Assembly: GCA_001790955.1 (NCBI GenBank)
Contig: MGDP01000132.1
Span: 1,245-45,132 of the forward strand
Origin: Candidatus Tectomicrobia bacterium RIFCSPLOWO2_12_FULL_69_37
GTDB lineage: Bacteria > UBA8248
Direction: 5' to 3'
Length of the DNA stretch: 43,888 bases
Part shown: piece after piece, positions 16,892 to 26,038 of the stretch
Position numbering within the stretch: position 1 is the stretch's first letter
How the letters are laid out: every line of letters starts with the position of its first letter
Program-made: the position numbers and the translations under genes
The notes under the pieces: generated by a model
Told to the model about the DNA's origin: nothing
Database searches by the model: none
The model's input: only the letters and a program-made list of their open reading frames with translations

Positions 16892-18357
16892 GGCTTCTCC
16901 TTCGCGGGGGCGTAGCGCTCCACGATGGTCTCCACGATCTGGGTGGTCGAGAAGCCCTCGACGTAGGGGAGCACCTCTACCCGGCCCCCGTGGGACTCGA
17001 CGGCGTCCTTCCCCACCACCTGATCGGGGCCGTAGTCCCCCCCCTTCACCAGGATGTCCGGCCGGACGGCCTCGATGAGCTTGAGGGGGGTGTCCTCCCC
17101 GAAGAAGACCACGAAGTCCACGCAGGCCAGCGCCCCCAGGAGTTCGGCCCGCTGGCGCCCGCCGATGAGGGGGCGGCCCGGGCCCTTGAGGCGGCGGACG
17201 GAGTCGTCGTCGTTCAGCCCGATCACCAGAAGATCCCCCAGCCGCCTCGCCTGCTGGAGGTACTGGATGTGGCCCACGTGGATGAGGTCGAAGCAGCCGT
17301 TCGTGAACACGACCTTCCGCCCCTGGGCGCGCTCGCGGTGGAGGCGGCGCAGGAGGTCGGCCGGGGAGAGCACCTTCTCCCCGGCCCCCTCGCGCCGGCC
17401 CTCCTGGGCGGCCTCCAGCTCGGCCGGGGTGACGACGGCGGTGCCCACCTTCCCGACGGCGATGCCGGCCCCCAGGTTGGCGAGGCGGGCGGCCTCGGCG
17501 GGCGGAAGGCCCCCGAAGAGGGCGAGCCCGAAGAGGGCGGCGGCGGTGTCCCCCGCGCCCGTCACATCGTACACCTCGAGGGCGCGGGCGGGCTCGTGGG
17601 AGAGACGGCCCTTGGGGCCGAAGAGGGTCATGCCGCCCGCCCCCCGCGTCACCAGGATGAGCTCGGCCCGGGTCTCCTCGATGAGCTTCCGGGCGGCCTT
17701 TTCCAGGTTCTCCTCGGAGTCCACCGGGAGGCCGGAGGCCAGGGCCACCTCGGCCAGGTTGGGGGTCAAGGCCCGGGCGCCCCGGTACTTGGCGTAGTCG
17801 CGCCCCTTGGGGTCCACCACGGCGGAGAGCTTGAGGCCCCTGGCCTGGGCGAGGAGGGTCTGGGTGAGGCGGGGGCTGAGGACTCCCTTGAGGTAGTCCG
17901 AGCAGATGACGCCCTCGACCCCTTCGAGCGCCCCGGAGAGGGCGGCGAGGAGGGCCTCCTCGGCGGCGGGGGGCGGGAAGGCGTCCGCCTCCTTGTCCAC
18001 CCGCAAGACGTGCTGGCTGCGGGCCAGGAGGCGGGTCTTCGAGATGGTGGGCCGTCCCCCGAGCCGCTGGACGAAGCGGGTGTCGACCCCCGCCTCCCCG
18101 GCCAGGGCCAGGAAGCGCTCCCCCTCGGCGTCCTCCCCCACGATGCCCAGCAGGCGCACCTCGCAGCCCAGGGCCGCGAGGTTGTGGGCCACGTTCGCGG
18201 CGCCGCCCAGGGCCTCGTTTTCGGCCCGCCAGCGGAGCACCTGGACGGGCGCCTCGGGCGAGATGCGGTCCACATCCCCCCAGACGTAGCGGTCGAGCAT
18301 GAGGTCTCCCGCCACGAGGACGCGGGAGGGCCTCCCGCCGAAGAGCCGGGCGCTCAC
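16888..18357 (-). CDS. hldE: Bifunctional heptose-7-phosphate kinase / heptose-1-phosphate adenylyltransferase HldE
   Basis: HldE phosphorylates D-glycero-D-manno-heptose 7-phosphate at C1 and later adds AMP to the 1-phosphate. The 489-residue product has two clear halves. Residues about 1-320 are a ribokinase-type kinase (VLVAGDLMLDRYVWGDVDRI, EALGGAANVAHNLAALG and the anion-hole motif DVTGAGDT). Residues about 350-489 are a cytidylyltransferase-type domain (VVFTNGCFDLIHVGHIQYL, LVKGGDY and FSTTQIVETI). The start is the GTG at 18357, overlapping the gmhA stop as GTGA; the longer ORF-track form reads gmhA out of frame. The two activities are fused here as in E. coli. No GmhB phosphatase gene, which acts between the two steps, is present in this window. 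Confidence 0.96.
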   Translation of the reverse strand: MSARLFGGRPSRVLVAGDLMLDRYVWGDVDRISPEAPVQVLRWRAENEALGGAANVAHNLAALGCEVRLLGIVGEDAEGERFLALAGEAGVDTRFVQRLGGRPTISKTRLLARSQHVLRVDKEADAFPPPAAEEALLAALSGALEGVEGVICSDYLKGVLSPRLTQTLLAQARGLKLSAVVDPKGRDYAKYRGARALTPNLAEVALASGLPVDSEENLEKAARKLIEETRAELILVTRGAGGMTLFGPKGRLSHEPARALEVYDVTGAGDTAAALFGLALFGGLPPAEAARLANLGAGIAVGKVGTAVVTPAELEAAQEGRREGAGEKVLSPADLLRRLHRERAQGRKVVFTNGCFDLIHVGHIQYLQQARRLGDLLVIGLNDDDSVRRLKGPGRPLIGGRQRAELLGALACVDFVVFFGEDTPLKLIEAVRPDILVKGGDYGPDQVVGKDAVESHGGRVEVLPYVEGFSTTQIVETIVERYAPAKEKP

Positions 18358-18938
18358 TTCGCGCCCCCTTCCGGGAAGGCGGCGTCCAGACGGTGGCAGA
18401 GGTAGTGGAGGGCCGCCTCGTGAGCCTCCTGGATGAAATCGGTGTCCTCCGAGGGGACAGCGGCGGCGATCTCGGCGGCCTTGGCGGCGGGCCCGCCCTC
18501 CCTGCCGGTCAGGACGGCGGTCCTCACGCCCGTCCTCCGCGCGCCCTCCAGGGCCGCCAGGACGTTGGGGGACTTGCCGCTCGTGGTGAGGCCGAGCGCC
18601 AGGTCGCCGGGCCGGGCGAGGGCCTCCAGCTGGCGGGCGAAGACCTTTTCGTAACCGAAGTCGTTGGCGATGGCGGTCAGGGCGGCGGTCTCCGCCGTGA
18701 GGGAGAGGGCGGGGAGGGGGCGGCGGCTCTTGAGGAAGCGCCCGGTCAGCTCCCCGGCGAAGTGCTGGGCGAGGGAGGCGCTGCCGCCGTTGCCGAAGAC
18801 GAGGATCTTCCCCCCGCCGCGCAGGCAGGCAAGGGCCGCCGAGGCCAAGGCATCGACCTGGCGGGGGTACTCGCCCGCCGACGCGGCCTCGAAGCGGCGG
18901 GCGCGGTCGGCCAGGAATTCCCGTGCGGAGAGATCCAC
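18354..18938 (-). CDS. gmhA: Phosphoheptose isomerase GmhA
   Basis: GmhA isomerises sedoheptulose 7-phosphate to D-glycero-D-manno-heptose 7-phosphate, the entry step to ADP-heptose. The 194-residue protein is a SIS-domain isomerase with GKILVFGNGGSASLAQHFAG near residue 43, a phosphate-binding segment LGLTTSGKSPNVLAAL near 114 and DFIQEAHEAALHYLC near 166, which carries the family Glu/His residues. It starts with GTG at 18938, preceded by GAGGA at seven bases. A plausible promoter overlaps the end of radC, so it probably begins its own transcript gmhA-hldE-hldD-MBL-purB. Confidence 0.95.
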   Translation of the reverse strand: MDLSAREFLADRARRFEAASAGEYPRQVDALASAALACLRGGGKILVFGNGGSASLAQHFAGELTGRFLKSRRPLPALSLTAETAALTAIANDFGYEKVFARQLEALARPGDLALGLTTSGKSPNVLAALEGARRTGVRTAVLTGREGGPAAKAAEIAAAVPSEDTDFIQEAHEAALHYLCHRLDAAFPEGGAK

Positions 18939-19013
18939 CGCGTTCCTCGCGCTTTCTCGCTTGGGGCGGGCGAATGCGTTCGCAAGGATGAAGGCGGGCG
19001 ATCCGACCGGGCC

Positions 19014-19043
19014 AATCTAGCCGATCCGCCCCCGGCATTTCAA
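19014..19043 (-). promoter_or_regulatory. Sigma-70 promoter of the gmhA-hldE-hldD operon
   Basis: TTGAAA and TAGATT are separated by 18 bases on the minus strand, in and just after the radC stop. Transcription would start about 70 bases before the gmhA GTG. Matches are 5/6 and 4/6. Confidence 0.5.
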
Positions 19044-19732
19044 GGAGGCCATCCCCCCTCGGCGAAGCTGAAGAAGGCCCCACGGCCCAGGATGACGTGG
19101 TCGAGGAGGGGGACGCCCACCAGCTGGCCGCTCTGGCGCAGGCGGGTGGTCAGGGCACGGTCCTCGGGGGAGGGGGCGGGGTCACCGCTTGGGTGGTTGT
19201 GGGCGCAGACGACGGCGGCGGCCCGCTCCCGGAGGGCGGCGCTGAAGACCTCGCGGGGGTCCACGGCGGTCCCGGCCAGCGTGCCCCTGGAAATGGTCAG
19301 CTCGCGGTTCAGGCGATGCTTGGTGTCGAGGAGGAGAAGCCTGAACTCCTCGTGGGGGAGGCTCGACATGGCGGGGGCGAGGTGGCGGAAGACGTCCCCC
19401 CCGCCGTGGAAGGCGGGGCGGACCGCCCCGTCCTGGCCCCCAAGGCGGCGGGAGAGCTCGATGCCGGCCTTGATCTGGGCGGCCTTGGCCGGGCCCACGC
19501 CCTTCGCCTCGCAGAGCTCGGCCACCGAGGCGGCGGCGAGGCCGTCCAGGCCGCCGAAGCGGGAGATCAGGGCGAGGGCGAGGTCCAGGGCGGACTGCGA
19601 GGCGTCGCCGGTCCTGAGGAGGATGGCCAGGAGCTGGGCGTCGCTGAGGGTGCCGGGGCCCTTCTCGATCAGGCGCTCGCGGGGGCGTTCGGCGCTCGGC
19701 CAGTTCTTGATCGGGCGCCGGCCCTCCGTCAC
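19040..19732 (-). CDS. radC: RadC-family JAB-domain protein
   Basis: This 230-residue protein is a RadC family member. Residues about 1-95 form a helix-hairpin-helix-like region ([34 protein letters not shown]). The C-terminal JAB/MPN domain carries the metal motif [15 protein letters not shown] with an upstream Glu in [10 protein letters not shown]. Despite the name, a role in DNA repair is not established for this family; a metallo-hydrolase or nuclease role tied to recombination or competence is often suggested. The GTG start overlaps the uxs stop as GTGA, so it is co-translated with nucleotide-sugar genes. The link is probably positional only. Confidence 0.92.
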   Translation of the reverse strand: MTEGRRPIKNWPSAERPRERLIEKGPGTLSDAQLLAILLRTGDASQSALDLALALISRFGGLDGLAAASVAELCEAKGVGPAKAAQIKAGIELSRRLGGQDGAVRPAFHGGGDVFRHLAPAMSSLPHEEFRLLLLDTKHRLNRELTISRGTLAGTAVDPREVFSAALRERAAAVVCAHNHPSGDPAPSPEDRALTTRLRQSGQLVGVPLLDHVILGRGAFFSFAEGGWPP

Positions 19733-20685
19733 CTGACGGGCACCTCGCCGAAGATGCGCCGGCGGAAATCCTCGGCGGTGAGGCGGATGCCCTCGTCGAA
19801 GGGCACCTTGGGCTCCCAGCCCAGGAGGGTGCGCGCCCGGGTGATGTCGGGCTTGCGCACCAGGGGGTCGTCCACGGGGAGGGGCTTGTGGACGATGGGG
19901 GACTTGGAGCCGGTCAGCTCCTTGATGCGCTGGGCGAGCTCGAGGATGGTCATCTCGTGGGGGTTCCCGAGGTTCACGGGCTCGTGGAAGTCGCTCTCCA
20001 TCAGGCGGATGAGGCCCTCGACGAGGTCCGAGACGTAGCAGAAGCTCCGGGTCTGGGAGCCGTCCCCGAAGACGGTCAAGGGCTCCCCGCGCAGGGCCTG
20101 GGCGAGGAAGGCGGGCACGGCGCGGCCGTCGGCGATGCGCATCCGGGGGCCGTAGGTGTTGAAGATGCGAACGATGTGCACGCTCACGCCGTGGGCGCGG
20201 TGGTAGGCCATGGTGATGGCCTCGGCGAAGCGCTTGGCCTCGTCGTACACCCCCCGGGGGCCGATGGGATTGACGTTCCCCCAGTAGTCCTCCTTCTGGG
20301 GGTGGACCTTGGGATCGCCGTAGACCTCGGAAGTCGATGCGAGGAGGAAGCGGGCCTTCTTGGCAAGGGCCAGGCCCAGGGCGTTGTGGGTGCCCAGGGA
20401 GCCCACCTTAAGGGTCTGGATGGGGTACTGGAGATAGTCCACCGGGCTGGCCGGGCTGGCCATGTGGAAGATGGCGTCCACGGGCCCCTCGATCGTCACG
20501 TGCTCGCTGATGTTGTGCTTGTGGAGGGAGAAGCGGCCCTGGCCCCTCTCGAGCAGGGCCTCGATGTGGGCGGGGTTGCCGGTGATGTAGTTGTCCACGC
20601 AGACGACCTCGTGGCCCAAGCCGATGAGGCGGTCCGAGAGGTGGGAGCCGATGAAGCCCGCCCCGCCGGTGACGACGGCGCGCAC
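19729..20685 (-). CDS. uxs: UDP-glucuronate decarboxylase (UDP-xylose synthase)
   Basis: This enzyme oxidises and decarboxylates UDP-glucuronate to UDP-xylose. The 318-residue short-chain dehydrogenase starts with [15 protein letters not shown] for NAD binding and has the UXS-type active-site segments [27 protein letters not shown] (Tyr-x3-Lys) and [19 protein letters not shown]. These distinguish it from UDP-glucose 4-epimerases and dTDP-glucose dehydratases. It starts with GTG one base after the ugd stop, with GGGAG upstream. The Ugd product is its substrate, so the pair makes UDP-glucuronate and UDP-xylose for exopolysaccharide or LPS. No glycosyltransferase is present in this window to show where the sugar goes. 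Confidence 0.92.
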   Translation of the reverse strand: MRAVVTGGAGFIGSHLSDRLIGLGHEVVCVDNYITGNPAHIEALLERGQGRFSLHKHNISEHVTIEGPVDAIFHMASPASPVDYLQYPIQTLKVGSLGTHNALGLALAKKARFLLASTSEVYGDPKVHPQKEDYWGNVNPIGPRGVYDEAKRFAEAITMAYHRAHGVSVHIVRIFNTYGPRMRIADGRAVPAFLAQALRGEPLTVFGDGSQTRSFCYVSDLVEGLIRLMESDFHEPVNLGNPHEMTILELAQRIKELTGSKSPIVHKPLPVDDPLVRKPDITRARTLLGWEPKVPFDEGIRLTAEDFRRRIFGEVPVR

Positions 20686-20686
20686 C

Positions 20687-22021
20687 TTATGTCTCCCTGG
20701 GGCCGACCGAGGGCCGCCCGATGCTGTGGTACTCGATGCCGGCGGCGGCGACCTGCGCGGGGGTGTAGATGTTGCGCCCGTCGAAGATGATGGGCTGGCT
20801 CATGGCGTCGCGCAGCCGGGCGAGGTTCAGCTGGATGAACTCGCGCCACTCCGTGACGATGACGGCGGCGTCCGCCCCCTGGGCGGCCTCGTAGGCGTTC
20901 CGGCAGTACTCGACGTTCTCCTCGCCGATGAGGGGTCGGGCCTTCTCCGTGGCCACCGGGTCGTAGGTGCGCAGGGAGGCGCCTGCTTGCCGCAGGCGGG
21001 AGCAGATCTCGACACTCTTGGCCTCGCGCATGTCGTCGGTGTCGGGCTTGAAGGCGAGGCCGAGGATGGCGATGCGCCTGCCGGCGAGAGGGGCGGGCGC
21101 CCCGGTCCCCAGGCGCTCCACGATGCGCTGGGCGAAGCGGGGCACGCGGGAGTCGTTCTCCGCCGCGACGCTCTTGAGGATCTCGAAGGGGGTCCCGAAC
21201 TCCCGGGAGGTGTACATGAGGGAGTCCACGTCCTTGGGAAAGCACGAGCCCCCGTAGCCCAGGCCCGCCTCGAGGAAGGCGGGCCCGATCCGCGCGTCAG
21301 CCCCGATGCCCTTGGTCACGGCCTTCACGTCCGCCCCTGCCCGCTCGCACAGGTTGGCGACCGAGTTGATGAAGCTGATCTTGGTGGCGAGGAAGGCGTT
21401 GGAGGCGTACTTGATGATCTCGGCGCTGTGCATGTCGGTGATGAGGATGGGGCGCTCGATCGGCCGGTAGAGCTCCGAGAGACGCGCCGCCGCCGCCTCC
21501 GAAGAAGTGCCGATCACGATTCGGTCGGGCTGGAGGGTGTCGCGGATGGCCTGTCCCTCGCGGAGGAACTCGGGGTTGCTCACGACCTCGAAGGGGGTGC
21601 CGTCGTGGCGGTGCGCCTCGATGATCTTGCGGACGAAGTCCCCCGTGCCGACCGGCACGGTGCTCTTGGTCACGATGATCTTGGGGCCGTTCAGGGCGCC
21701 CGCGATGTCCTGGGCGGCGGCCTCGACGTAGGAGAGGTCGGTCCGGCCGTCTTCCTTGGGGGGCGTCCCGACGCAGATGAAGACGATCTCGCTCCTGCGG
21801 ACGGCGAAGGCGGTCGAGGTGGTGAACTCGAGCCGGCCTTCCCGGCGGTTGTGGGCGATCATCTCGGGGAGGCGGGGCTCGTAGATGGGGCACTCGCCCC
21901 CCTGGAGCATCCGCACCCGGCTCTCGTCGATGTCCACGCAGATGACGTCGTTGCCCATGTCGGAGAAGACGGCTCCGGTGACGAGGCCTACGTAGCCGGA
22001 GCCGATCACGCTGATATTCAT
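20687..22021 (-). CDS. ugd: UDP-glucose 6-dehydrogenase
   Basis: Ugd oxidises UDP-glucose to UDP-glucuronate with two NAD+. From the ATG at 22021 it has 444 residues, normal for the family. The NAD-binding start is [20 protein letters not shown], the central domain has [17 protein letters not shown], and the catalytic Cys is in [13 protein letters not shown]. The C-terminal UDP-binding domain contains [13 protein letters not shown]. The ORF-track start lies 22 codons upstream, beyond the conserved N-terminus, so I reject it. A sigma-70 promoter lies just before the gene, making this the first gene of ugd-uxs-radC. Confidence 0.95.
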   Translation of the reverse strand: MNISVIGSGYVGLVTGAVFSDMGNDVICVDIDESRVRMLQGGECPIYEPRLPEMIAHNRREGRLEFTTSTAFAVRRSEIVFICVGTPPKEDGRTDLSYVEAAAQDIAGALNGPKIIVTKSTVPVGTGDFVRKIIEAHRHDGTPFEVVSNPEFLREGQAIRDTLQPDRIVIGTSSEAAAARLSELYRPIERPILITDMHSAEIIKYASNAFLATKISFINSVANLCERAGADVKAVTKGIGADARIGPAFLEAGLGYGGSCFPKDVDSLMYTSREFGTPFEILKSVAAENDSRVPRFAQRIVERLGTGAPAPLAGRRIAILGLAFKPDTDDMREAKSVEICSRLRQAGASLRTYDPVATEKARPLIGEENVEYCRNAYEAAQGADAAVIVTEWREFIQLNLARLRDAMSQPIIFDGRNIYTPAQVAAAGIEYHSIGRPSVGPRET

Positions 22022-22085
22022 GCCCGTGAAATCCCTTTCCGCCAGAGGATGAGCCCAGGGGGATTTTCCCCCAAAAAGCGAAGGC

Positions 22086-22113
22086 AATATCGCAAGGCGT
22101 TCGCCCTTGTCAA
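22086..22113 (-). promoter_or_regulatory. Sigma-70 promoter of ugd-uxs-radC
   Basis: A perfect TTGACA and a GATATT box are separated by 16 bases on the minus strand, starting only nine bases after the lptD stop. Transcription would begin near 22079. A short hairpin GGGGG-AAAAT-CCCCC (22058-22072) lies in the leader just before ugd. Confidence 0.6.
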
Positions 22114-22122
22114 GAAGCCTCC

Positions 22123-24474
22123 TCAGGGCTCCGGGAGGGGGGACGGGAAGCGCAGGGGGGCGAGCCCCCCCGAGCCTCCCAGGAACCGGCCTTCCTCCGC
22201 CACCGTCCGGCCGTGGCGGAAGGTCGGGGTCTTGGCGCCTTCGATGAGTCCCAGGAGGCTGAAGGTGACGAAAACCTCGCTCTTGTCCTGGGTGTCGGTC
22301 AGGGTCAGGGCGACGCCCCAGCAGCAGCCCTGGTAGCGCAGAATGATGCTCTGCTCGAGCGTGGCGCGCTCGACCTTGTTGAGGCGCGTGAGATACTCCA
22401 CGAAAATGCGCGGGGTGATGGCCACGCCGCCCGAAAAGTTGATGAAGCTCTCACCCGCGCTGGCGGGGAAAGAGTTGCGCTGCCGCTTCCAAGCGCGGTC
22501 GACGTTGAGGAACCAATTCCGCCCCCCGTCGAGCAGGAAGCCCGTGGTGTGCTGGGTGATCTCCCTTTCGTAGCGGCTATACTGGGCCTGGTGGATGAGC
22601 CGCACTTGGCGGGTGGGCCGCGCCTCCACGTCGATGATGAAGTTGCCAAAGGGCCGCCGTTCGGAGGACTCGGTGTCCTGGGTCCGCCGCGCCTCGGCGA
22701 TATCATAAGTCTGGCCGATCCCCACCCGGGCGATCTGGCGGGTCTCGAAGCCGCCATCTTCATTTTCTATCCGGGTGAGGAACCGGTTGACGACCGCATA
22801 GGTGACCTTGTTCTCGTCCTGGAGTGAGTCGACCGCGTCAAGCGGGATGATGAGGCGCCGGTCCTGGGAGTCCATGGCCGGACTGTAGTTGTAGACCGTT
22901 TCGAGACCGATGATGTGCTTGAGGTCGCGCATCGGGCCTATCTGCCCTTCGAAGACGCGGCTGAACCGAGGCCCGAGCACGCTAAGTGCTGCGAACCACA
23001 TCTCGCGGGAGAGCCCCTCCTCCTTGCGCTGCCCGGGTGTGGGGTTCGCGCTCACGGTCTCGTCGGCGCTGCGGACAGTCCAGTATGTCTCCCGAAAACC
23101 GACCTCGGGGGTGACACCGAGCCAAGGCACAGTCTGCAGCGGGAGCGACAGGCGCGGCTCCAAGTGCGCTCTCTGCAGCTCGAGAGTGTTGCGGTCGAGA
23201 TCACGGCGGAAGGCGGTGTAGGAGCTTCGGACGGCCTTGTAGAAGTCGGAAGTTCCGATACGGGACGAAAGGATGTCGAATTTCACCTCCGGCAGCTTCT
23301 GGAACAGCTGCCCATCGGTTTCGTTGAGGCCTTCACGGCGCTCCATGCCCACTTGGAGTTGAGCCTCCGGCGAGGCGAAGTTCTTGATGTATTGAATGCG
23401 CGTGTCGGTGGCCTGGCGGGTCCGCTCGAGGAGATCGGTTTCGAGGGAGCGGTCGATGATATCCCGCTTGGCCAGATCGATGAAGGCGGTGAAGGAGGAG
23501 TCGCTCGCGGGGAAGTTGCTGATGTGATCCGCCTTGAGGTCCCAGAAGTCGGTCTTTTCGAGCTTGTCCCCGAGGAAGCGGCCCTGGATGCGCCCCCGGG
23601 TGTTGTCGCTCAGGATGTACCGGTACTCGCCCTTGTAGCGGAACCCCCGCTTGCTCAGGTAGTCGAAGCCGAGGGTGGCGTCGGACCACTCGTTGATGGC
23701 CCAGAAGAATTCGGGGGAGAACTGGAATCCGTTTCGGTTGCCAGCGCCGAACTGGGGTATCAGGAAGCCGGTCGCCCGCCGGGTCTTCACGGGGACGACG
23801 GCGAAGGGAAGGACGGCCGCCGGCACGCCGGCCACCTCCACCGCGGCCCCCTCGATGATGCCGTAGCCTTCGATCTGGAAGGTGGAGCGCTTGAAGCGGA
23901 AGCCCCAGTCCGGGCGGTCGCCCTCGCAGCTGGTGAAGGTGCCGTCGACGATCTCGTAATGGTCCTGCGCGAGGCGCCGCACGAGCTCGCCCGTGATGTA
24001 GTAAGTGCCGCCGAGGTATCCGCGGGCGTCGTAGATGAGCACGCGCTCGCTGTCGAGGTTGAACTCGATCCGGGTACCGATGATCCGGTCGTTCCCCGCC
24101 TGGAAGATGATGTTGCCGGTGGCCACCCCGTCGCGGGTGGAGGACTGGACCTCGACGTAATCCGCCTGGATGCGCTTGTCCAGGTAGCGGATGTCGGCGA
24201 AGCCGCGGCCGACGACCCGCTGGCGTTCCCGGTCCTCGACGAGCTGGTCGGCCGAGACGGCGGCCGCGGCGCTCGGGTCGCGCAGGAAGCGAAGTCCCCG
24301 CTCGGCCGGGGAGGAGCTCTCCCGGCCGGGGGCGGGGGCGGCGGGGCGGGGCGGGGCGGCGGGCGCAGAGGGCGGAGTGAATTGCGCGGCCGCGGAGCCG
24401 GCCCACAGGGCGGCGAGGAGCGGGGCCAGCGCGGCCAGGCGCGCGCGGCGCGCGGGCGGGCGGTTTTCCCTCAT
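22123..24474 (-). CDS. lptD: LPS-assembly protein LptD
   Basis: LptD is the outer-membrane beta-barrel that, with the lipoprotein LptE, inserts LPS into the outer leaflet. The 783-residue product has a signal peptide (LAALAPLLAALWAGSAAAQ). A Pro-rich linker leads into an LptA-like jellyroll (about 75-200: VVGRGFADIRYLDKRIQADY, GNIIFQAGNDRIIGTRIEF). The remainder is a barrel rich in aromatic-ended strands. The start at 24474 is chosen because the signal peptide begins there; the ORF-track start is a TTG seven codons earlier. The protein has three cysteines: one in FTSCEGDRPDW and an adjacent pair in YQGCCWGVAL, matching E. coli Cys173 and Cys724-725. No equivalent of Cys31 is seen. It has its own promoter; no lptE is recognised here. 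Confidence 0.92.
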   Translation of the reverse strand: MRENRPPARRARLAALAPLLAALWAGSAAAQFTPPSAPAAPPRPAAPAPGRESSSPAERGLRFLRDPSAAAAVSADQLVEDRERQRVVGRGFADIRYLDKRIQADYVEVQSSTRDGVATGNIIFQAGNDRIIGTRIEFNLDSERVLIYDARGYLGGTYYITGELVRRLAQDHYEIVDGTFTSCEGDRPDWGFRFKRSTFQIEGYGIIEGAAVEVAGVPAAVLPFAVVPVKTRRATGFLIPQFGAGNRNGFQFSPEFFWAINEWSDATLGFDYLSKRGFRYKGEYRYILSDNTRGRIQGRFLGDKLEKTDFWDLKADHISNFPASDSSFTAFIDLAKRDIIDRSLETDLLERTRQATDTRIQYIKNFASPEAQLQVGMERREGLNETDGQLFQKLPEVKFDILSSRIGTSDFYKAVRSSYTAFRRDLDRNTLELQRAHLEPRLSLPLQTVPWLGVTPEVGFRETYWTVRSADETVSANPTPGQRKEEGLSREMWFAALSVLGPRFSRVFEGQIGPMRDLKHIIGLETVYNYSPAMDSQDRRLIIPLDAVDSLQDENKVTYAVVNRFLTRIENEDGGFETRQIARVGIGQTYDIAEARRTQDTESSERRPFGNFIIDVEARPTRQVRLIHQAQYSRYEREITQHTTGFLLDGGRNWFLNVDRAWKRQRNSFPASAGESFINFSGGVAITPRIFVEYLTRLNKVERATLEQSIILRYQGCCWGVALTLTDTQDKSEVFVTFSLLGLIEGAKTPTFRHGRTVAEEGRFLGGSGGLAPLRFPSPLPEP

Positions 24475-24567
24475 CTTGGACGCTCGGTCAGGCAACGTTC
24501 CGATCCCGGTCCGGGGGGCGGGCCTTCGTGCTTGCGCGCCGGCGGTGCGAATTGGTGGAGCGCCCGC

Positions 24568-24596
24568 ATTATGCGTCCGGACCGCGGGGACCGCAA
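24568..24596 (-). promoter_or_regulatory. Sigma-70 promoter of lptD
   Basis: TTGCGG and CATAAT are separated by 17 bases on the minus strand in the gap after pssA. The -10 is a 5/6 match, the -35 weak (3/6). Transcription would start near 24561, about 87 bases before the ATG. No sigma-E-type promoter is obvious. Confidence 0.45.
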
Positions 24597-24598
24597 CG

Positions 24599-25435
24599 CT
24601 AGGGGGCGGGGGGGGAGGCTTCTTCGCCCTGGGGGGGGCGCTCCCTCAGCCGCCGCACGCGGAGGAGGAGCTGGAGGGGCCCCGAGGCCGCGTATCCGCA
24701 CATGACGGCGAAGGCCACCACCTGGGGCGCGGCGGCCGCCACGAACAGGGCCAGAACCGCGCCCACGAGAGCCCGGAAGGGGCGTTTCAGGGGGACGCTC
24801 AGGTTCTTGAAGCTGCGGTAGCGGATGGTGCTCACCATGAGGAAGGCGAGGAGGTAGGCGACCACCGCGATGAGGGCGTGGGGGAAGAACGCATGGAGGC
24901 GGAAGTCCTCGGCGAGATAAACCGTCGATGCCAGCACGCCCGCCGCCGCCGGGATGGGCAGCCCCCGGAAGTCGCTCGCGCCCTCACCGCTCTGGGCAAG
25001 CACGTTGAAGCGCGCGAGCCGCAGCGCCCCGCAGGCGACGAAGACGAAGGCCGCCAGCCACCCGAAGCGGCCGAAGGGGGCCAGCGCCCAGTTGTAGACG
25101 AGGACGGCCGGCGCCAGGCCGAAGGCGGTGAGGTCGCACAGCGAGTCGTACTGGAGGCCGAAGGGGCTCGCGCTCTTGGTGAGGCGGGCGACCGTGCCGT
25201 CCATCCCGTCGAGCACGATGGCGGCGAGGATGGCCAGGGAGGCCTGCCAGTACTGCTCGTGGATGGACGCGATGATGGCGTAGAAGCCGATGAAGAGGCT
25301 CCCCGTCGTCAGGAGGTTCGGCAGGAGGAAGATGCCCCGCTTGAAGGAGCCTCTGCCCCGGCGCCTCCTGGAGCGGCGGAACCGCCCCCGGAACCTATTT
25401 CGGAAGGGCTCGTGCAACGACGGTCTCTCCTCCAC
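24599..25435 (-). CDS. pssA: CDP-diacylglycerol--serine O-phosphatidyltransferase PssA
   Basis: PssA makes phosphatidylserine from CDP-diacylglycerol and serine in the inner membrane. The product (278 residues from the GTG at 25435) has an Arg-rich N-terminus, then RGIFLLPNLLTTGSLFIGFYAI, the usual PssA beginning. The CDP-alcohol phosphotransferase signature is exact: DGTVAR-x8-G-x3-D-x3-D, read as DGTVARLTKSASPFGLQYDSLCD. Several membrane helices follow. The start is uncertain: the GTG overlaps psd by 41 bases and has GGGGAG upstream, while a TTG at 25417 with GGAGGAG also fits. The ORF-track start is far inside psd and is rejected. The product is the substrate of Psd, encoded just upstream, so the two genes form the phosphatidylethanolamine branch. 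Confidence 0.9.
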   Translation of the reverse strand: MEERPSLHEPFRNRFRGRFRRSRRRRGRGSFKRGIFLLPNLLTTGSLFIGFYAIIASIHEQYWQASLAILAAIVLDGMDGTVARLTKSASPFGLQYDSLCDLTAFGLAPAVLVYNWALAPFGRFGWLAAFVFVACGALRLARFNVLAQSGEGASDFRGLPIPAAAGVLASTVYLAEDFRLHAFFPHALIAVVAYLLAFLMVSTIRYRSFKNLSVPLKRPFRALVGAVLALFVAAAAPQVVAFAVMCGYAASGPLQLLLRVRRLRERPPQGEEASPPAP

Positions 25436-26033
25436 GCACTTTCTCCCCGGCGCGGACGCATGGCTCGTAGCCGGAGGGCAGGTGCAGGTCCGTCCGCGAG
25501 CCGAACTGGATGAGCCCGATGCGGTCGCCCGCCCGGAGCTCATCCCCCGCCTTGCACCAGCACACGATCCGGCGGGCGAGGACGCCGGCGATCTGCACCA
25601 CCCGGAAATTCTCCCCCGAGAGGGCCCGGATGTCGAGCGCGTTCTTTTCATTCAGGTCGGAGGCCGCGTCCTTGTAAGCGGCCAGGAAGCGCCCCTTGGT
25701 GTACTCGGTGCGGGTAATCCGGCCCGAGACGGGGGCGCGGTTGATGTGGACGTCCAGGGGCGAGAGGAAGATGCGGATGGCGCTCCCGCCCTCCCTCGCC
25801 GGGCCAGCGGCGACCACCCGCCCGTCCGCCGGGGCCAGGACGGCGCCCGGCTCCTGGGGGGGGGTGCGATCCGGGTCGCGGAAGAAGCCGGCGATCATGA
25901 GGGTGAGGAGGCCGAAGACGGCCGACCAGGCCCAGCCCTCCCAGTAGGCGCTCAGGAGGGTGAGGAGGAGGAAGGCGAGGAGGAGGCCCCAGCCCTCGCG
26001 GGCCACAGGGGGGCGTCGGGATGGGCGGGCCAC
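25395..26033 (-). CDS. psd: Phosphatidylserine decarboxylase Psd (short form)
   Basis: Psd decarboxylates phosphatidylserine to phosphatidylethanolamine at the inner membrane. The 212-residue proenzyme has an N-terminal hydrophobic hairpin (LLLAFLLLTLLSAYW, AVFGLLTLMIAGFF). It then has PADGRVV, the segment FLSPLDVHINRAPVSGRI, and the self-cleavage site LIQFGSRTDL. Cleavage between Gly and Ser should generate the pyruvoyl cofactor on the small chain. This is the short, PSD-A-like class, not the longer E. coli LGST class. It starts with GTG five bases after ilvN and overlaps pssA downstream. It belongs to the ilvB-ilvN-psd-pssA transcript. Confidence 0.94.
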   Translation of the reverse strand: MARPSRRPPVAREGWGLLLAFLLLTLLSAYWEGWAWSAVFGLLTLMIAGFFRDPDRTPPQEPGAVLAPADGRVVAAGPAREGGSAIRIFLSPLDVHINRAPVSGRITRTEYTKGRFLAAYKDAASDLNEKNALDIRALSGENFRVVQIAGVLARRIVCWCKAGDELRAGDRIGLIQFGSRTDLHLPSGYEPCVRAGEKVRGGETVVARALPK

Positions 26034-26038
26034 GGCGG

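Noticed and set aside
25580-25600. Non-canonical Psd processing site (FGSR in place of LGST)
   Set aside because: The short PSD-A-like class normally carries this type of site, so it is not an anomaly.
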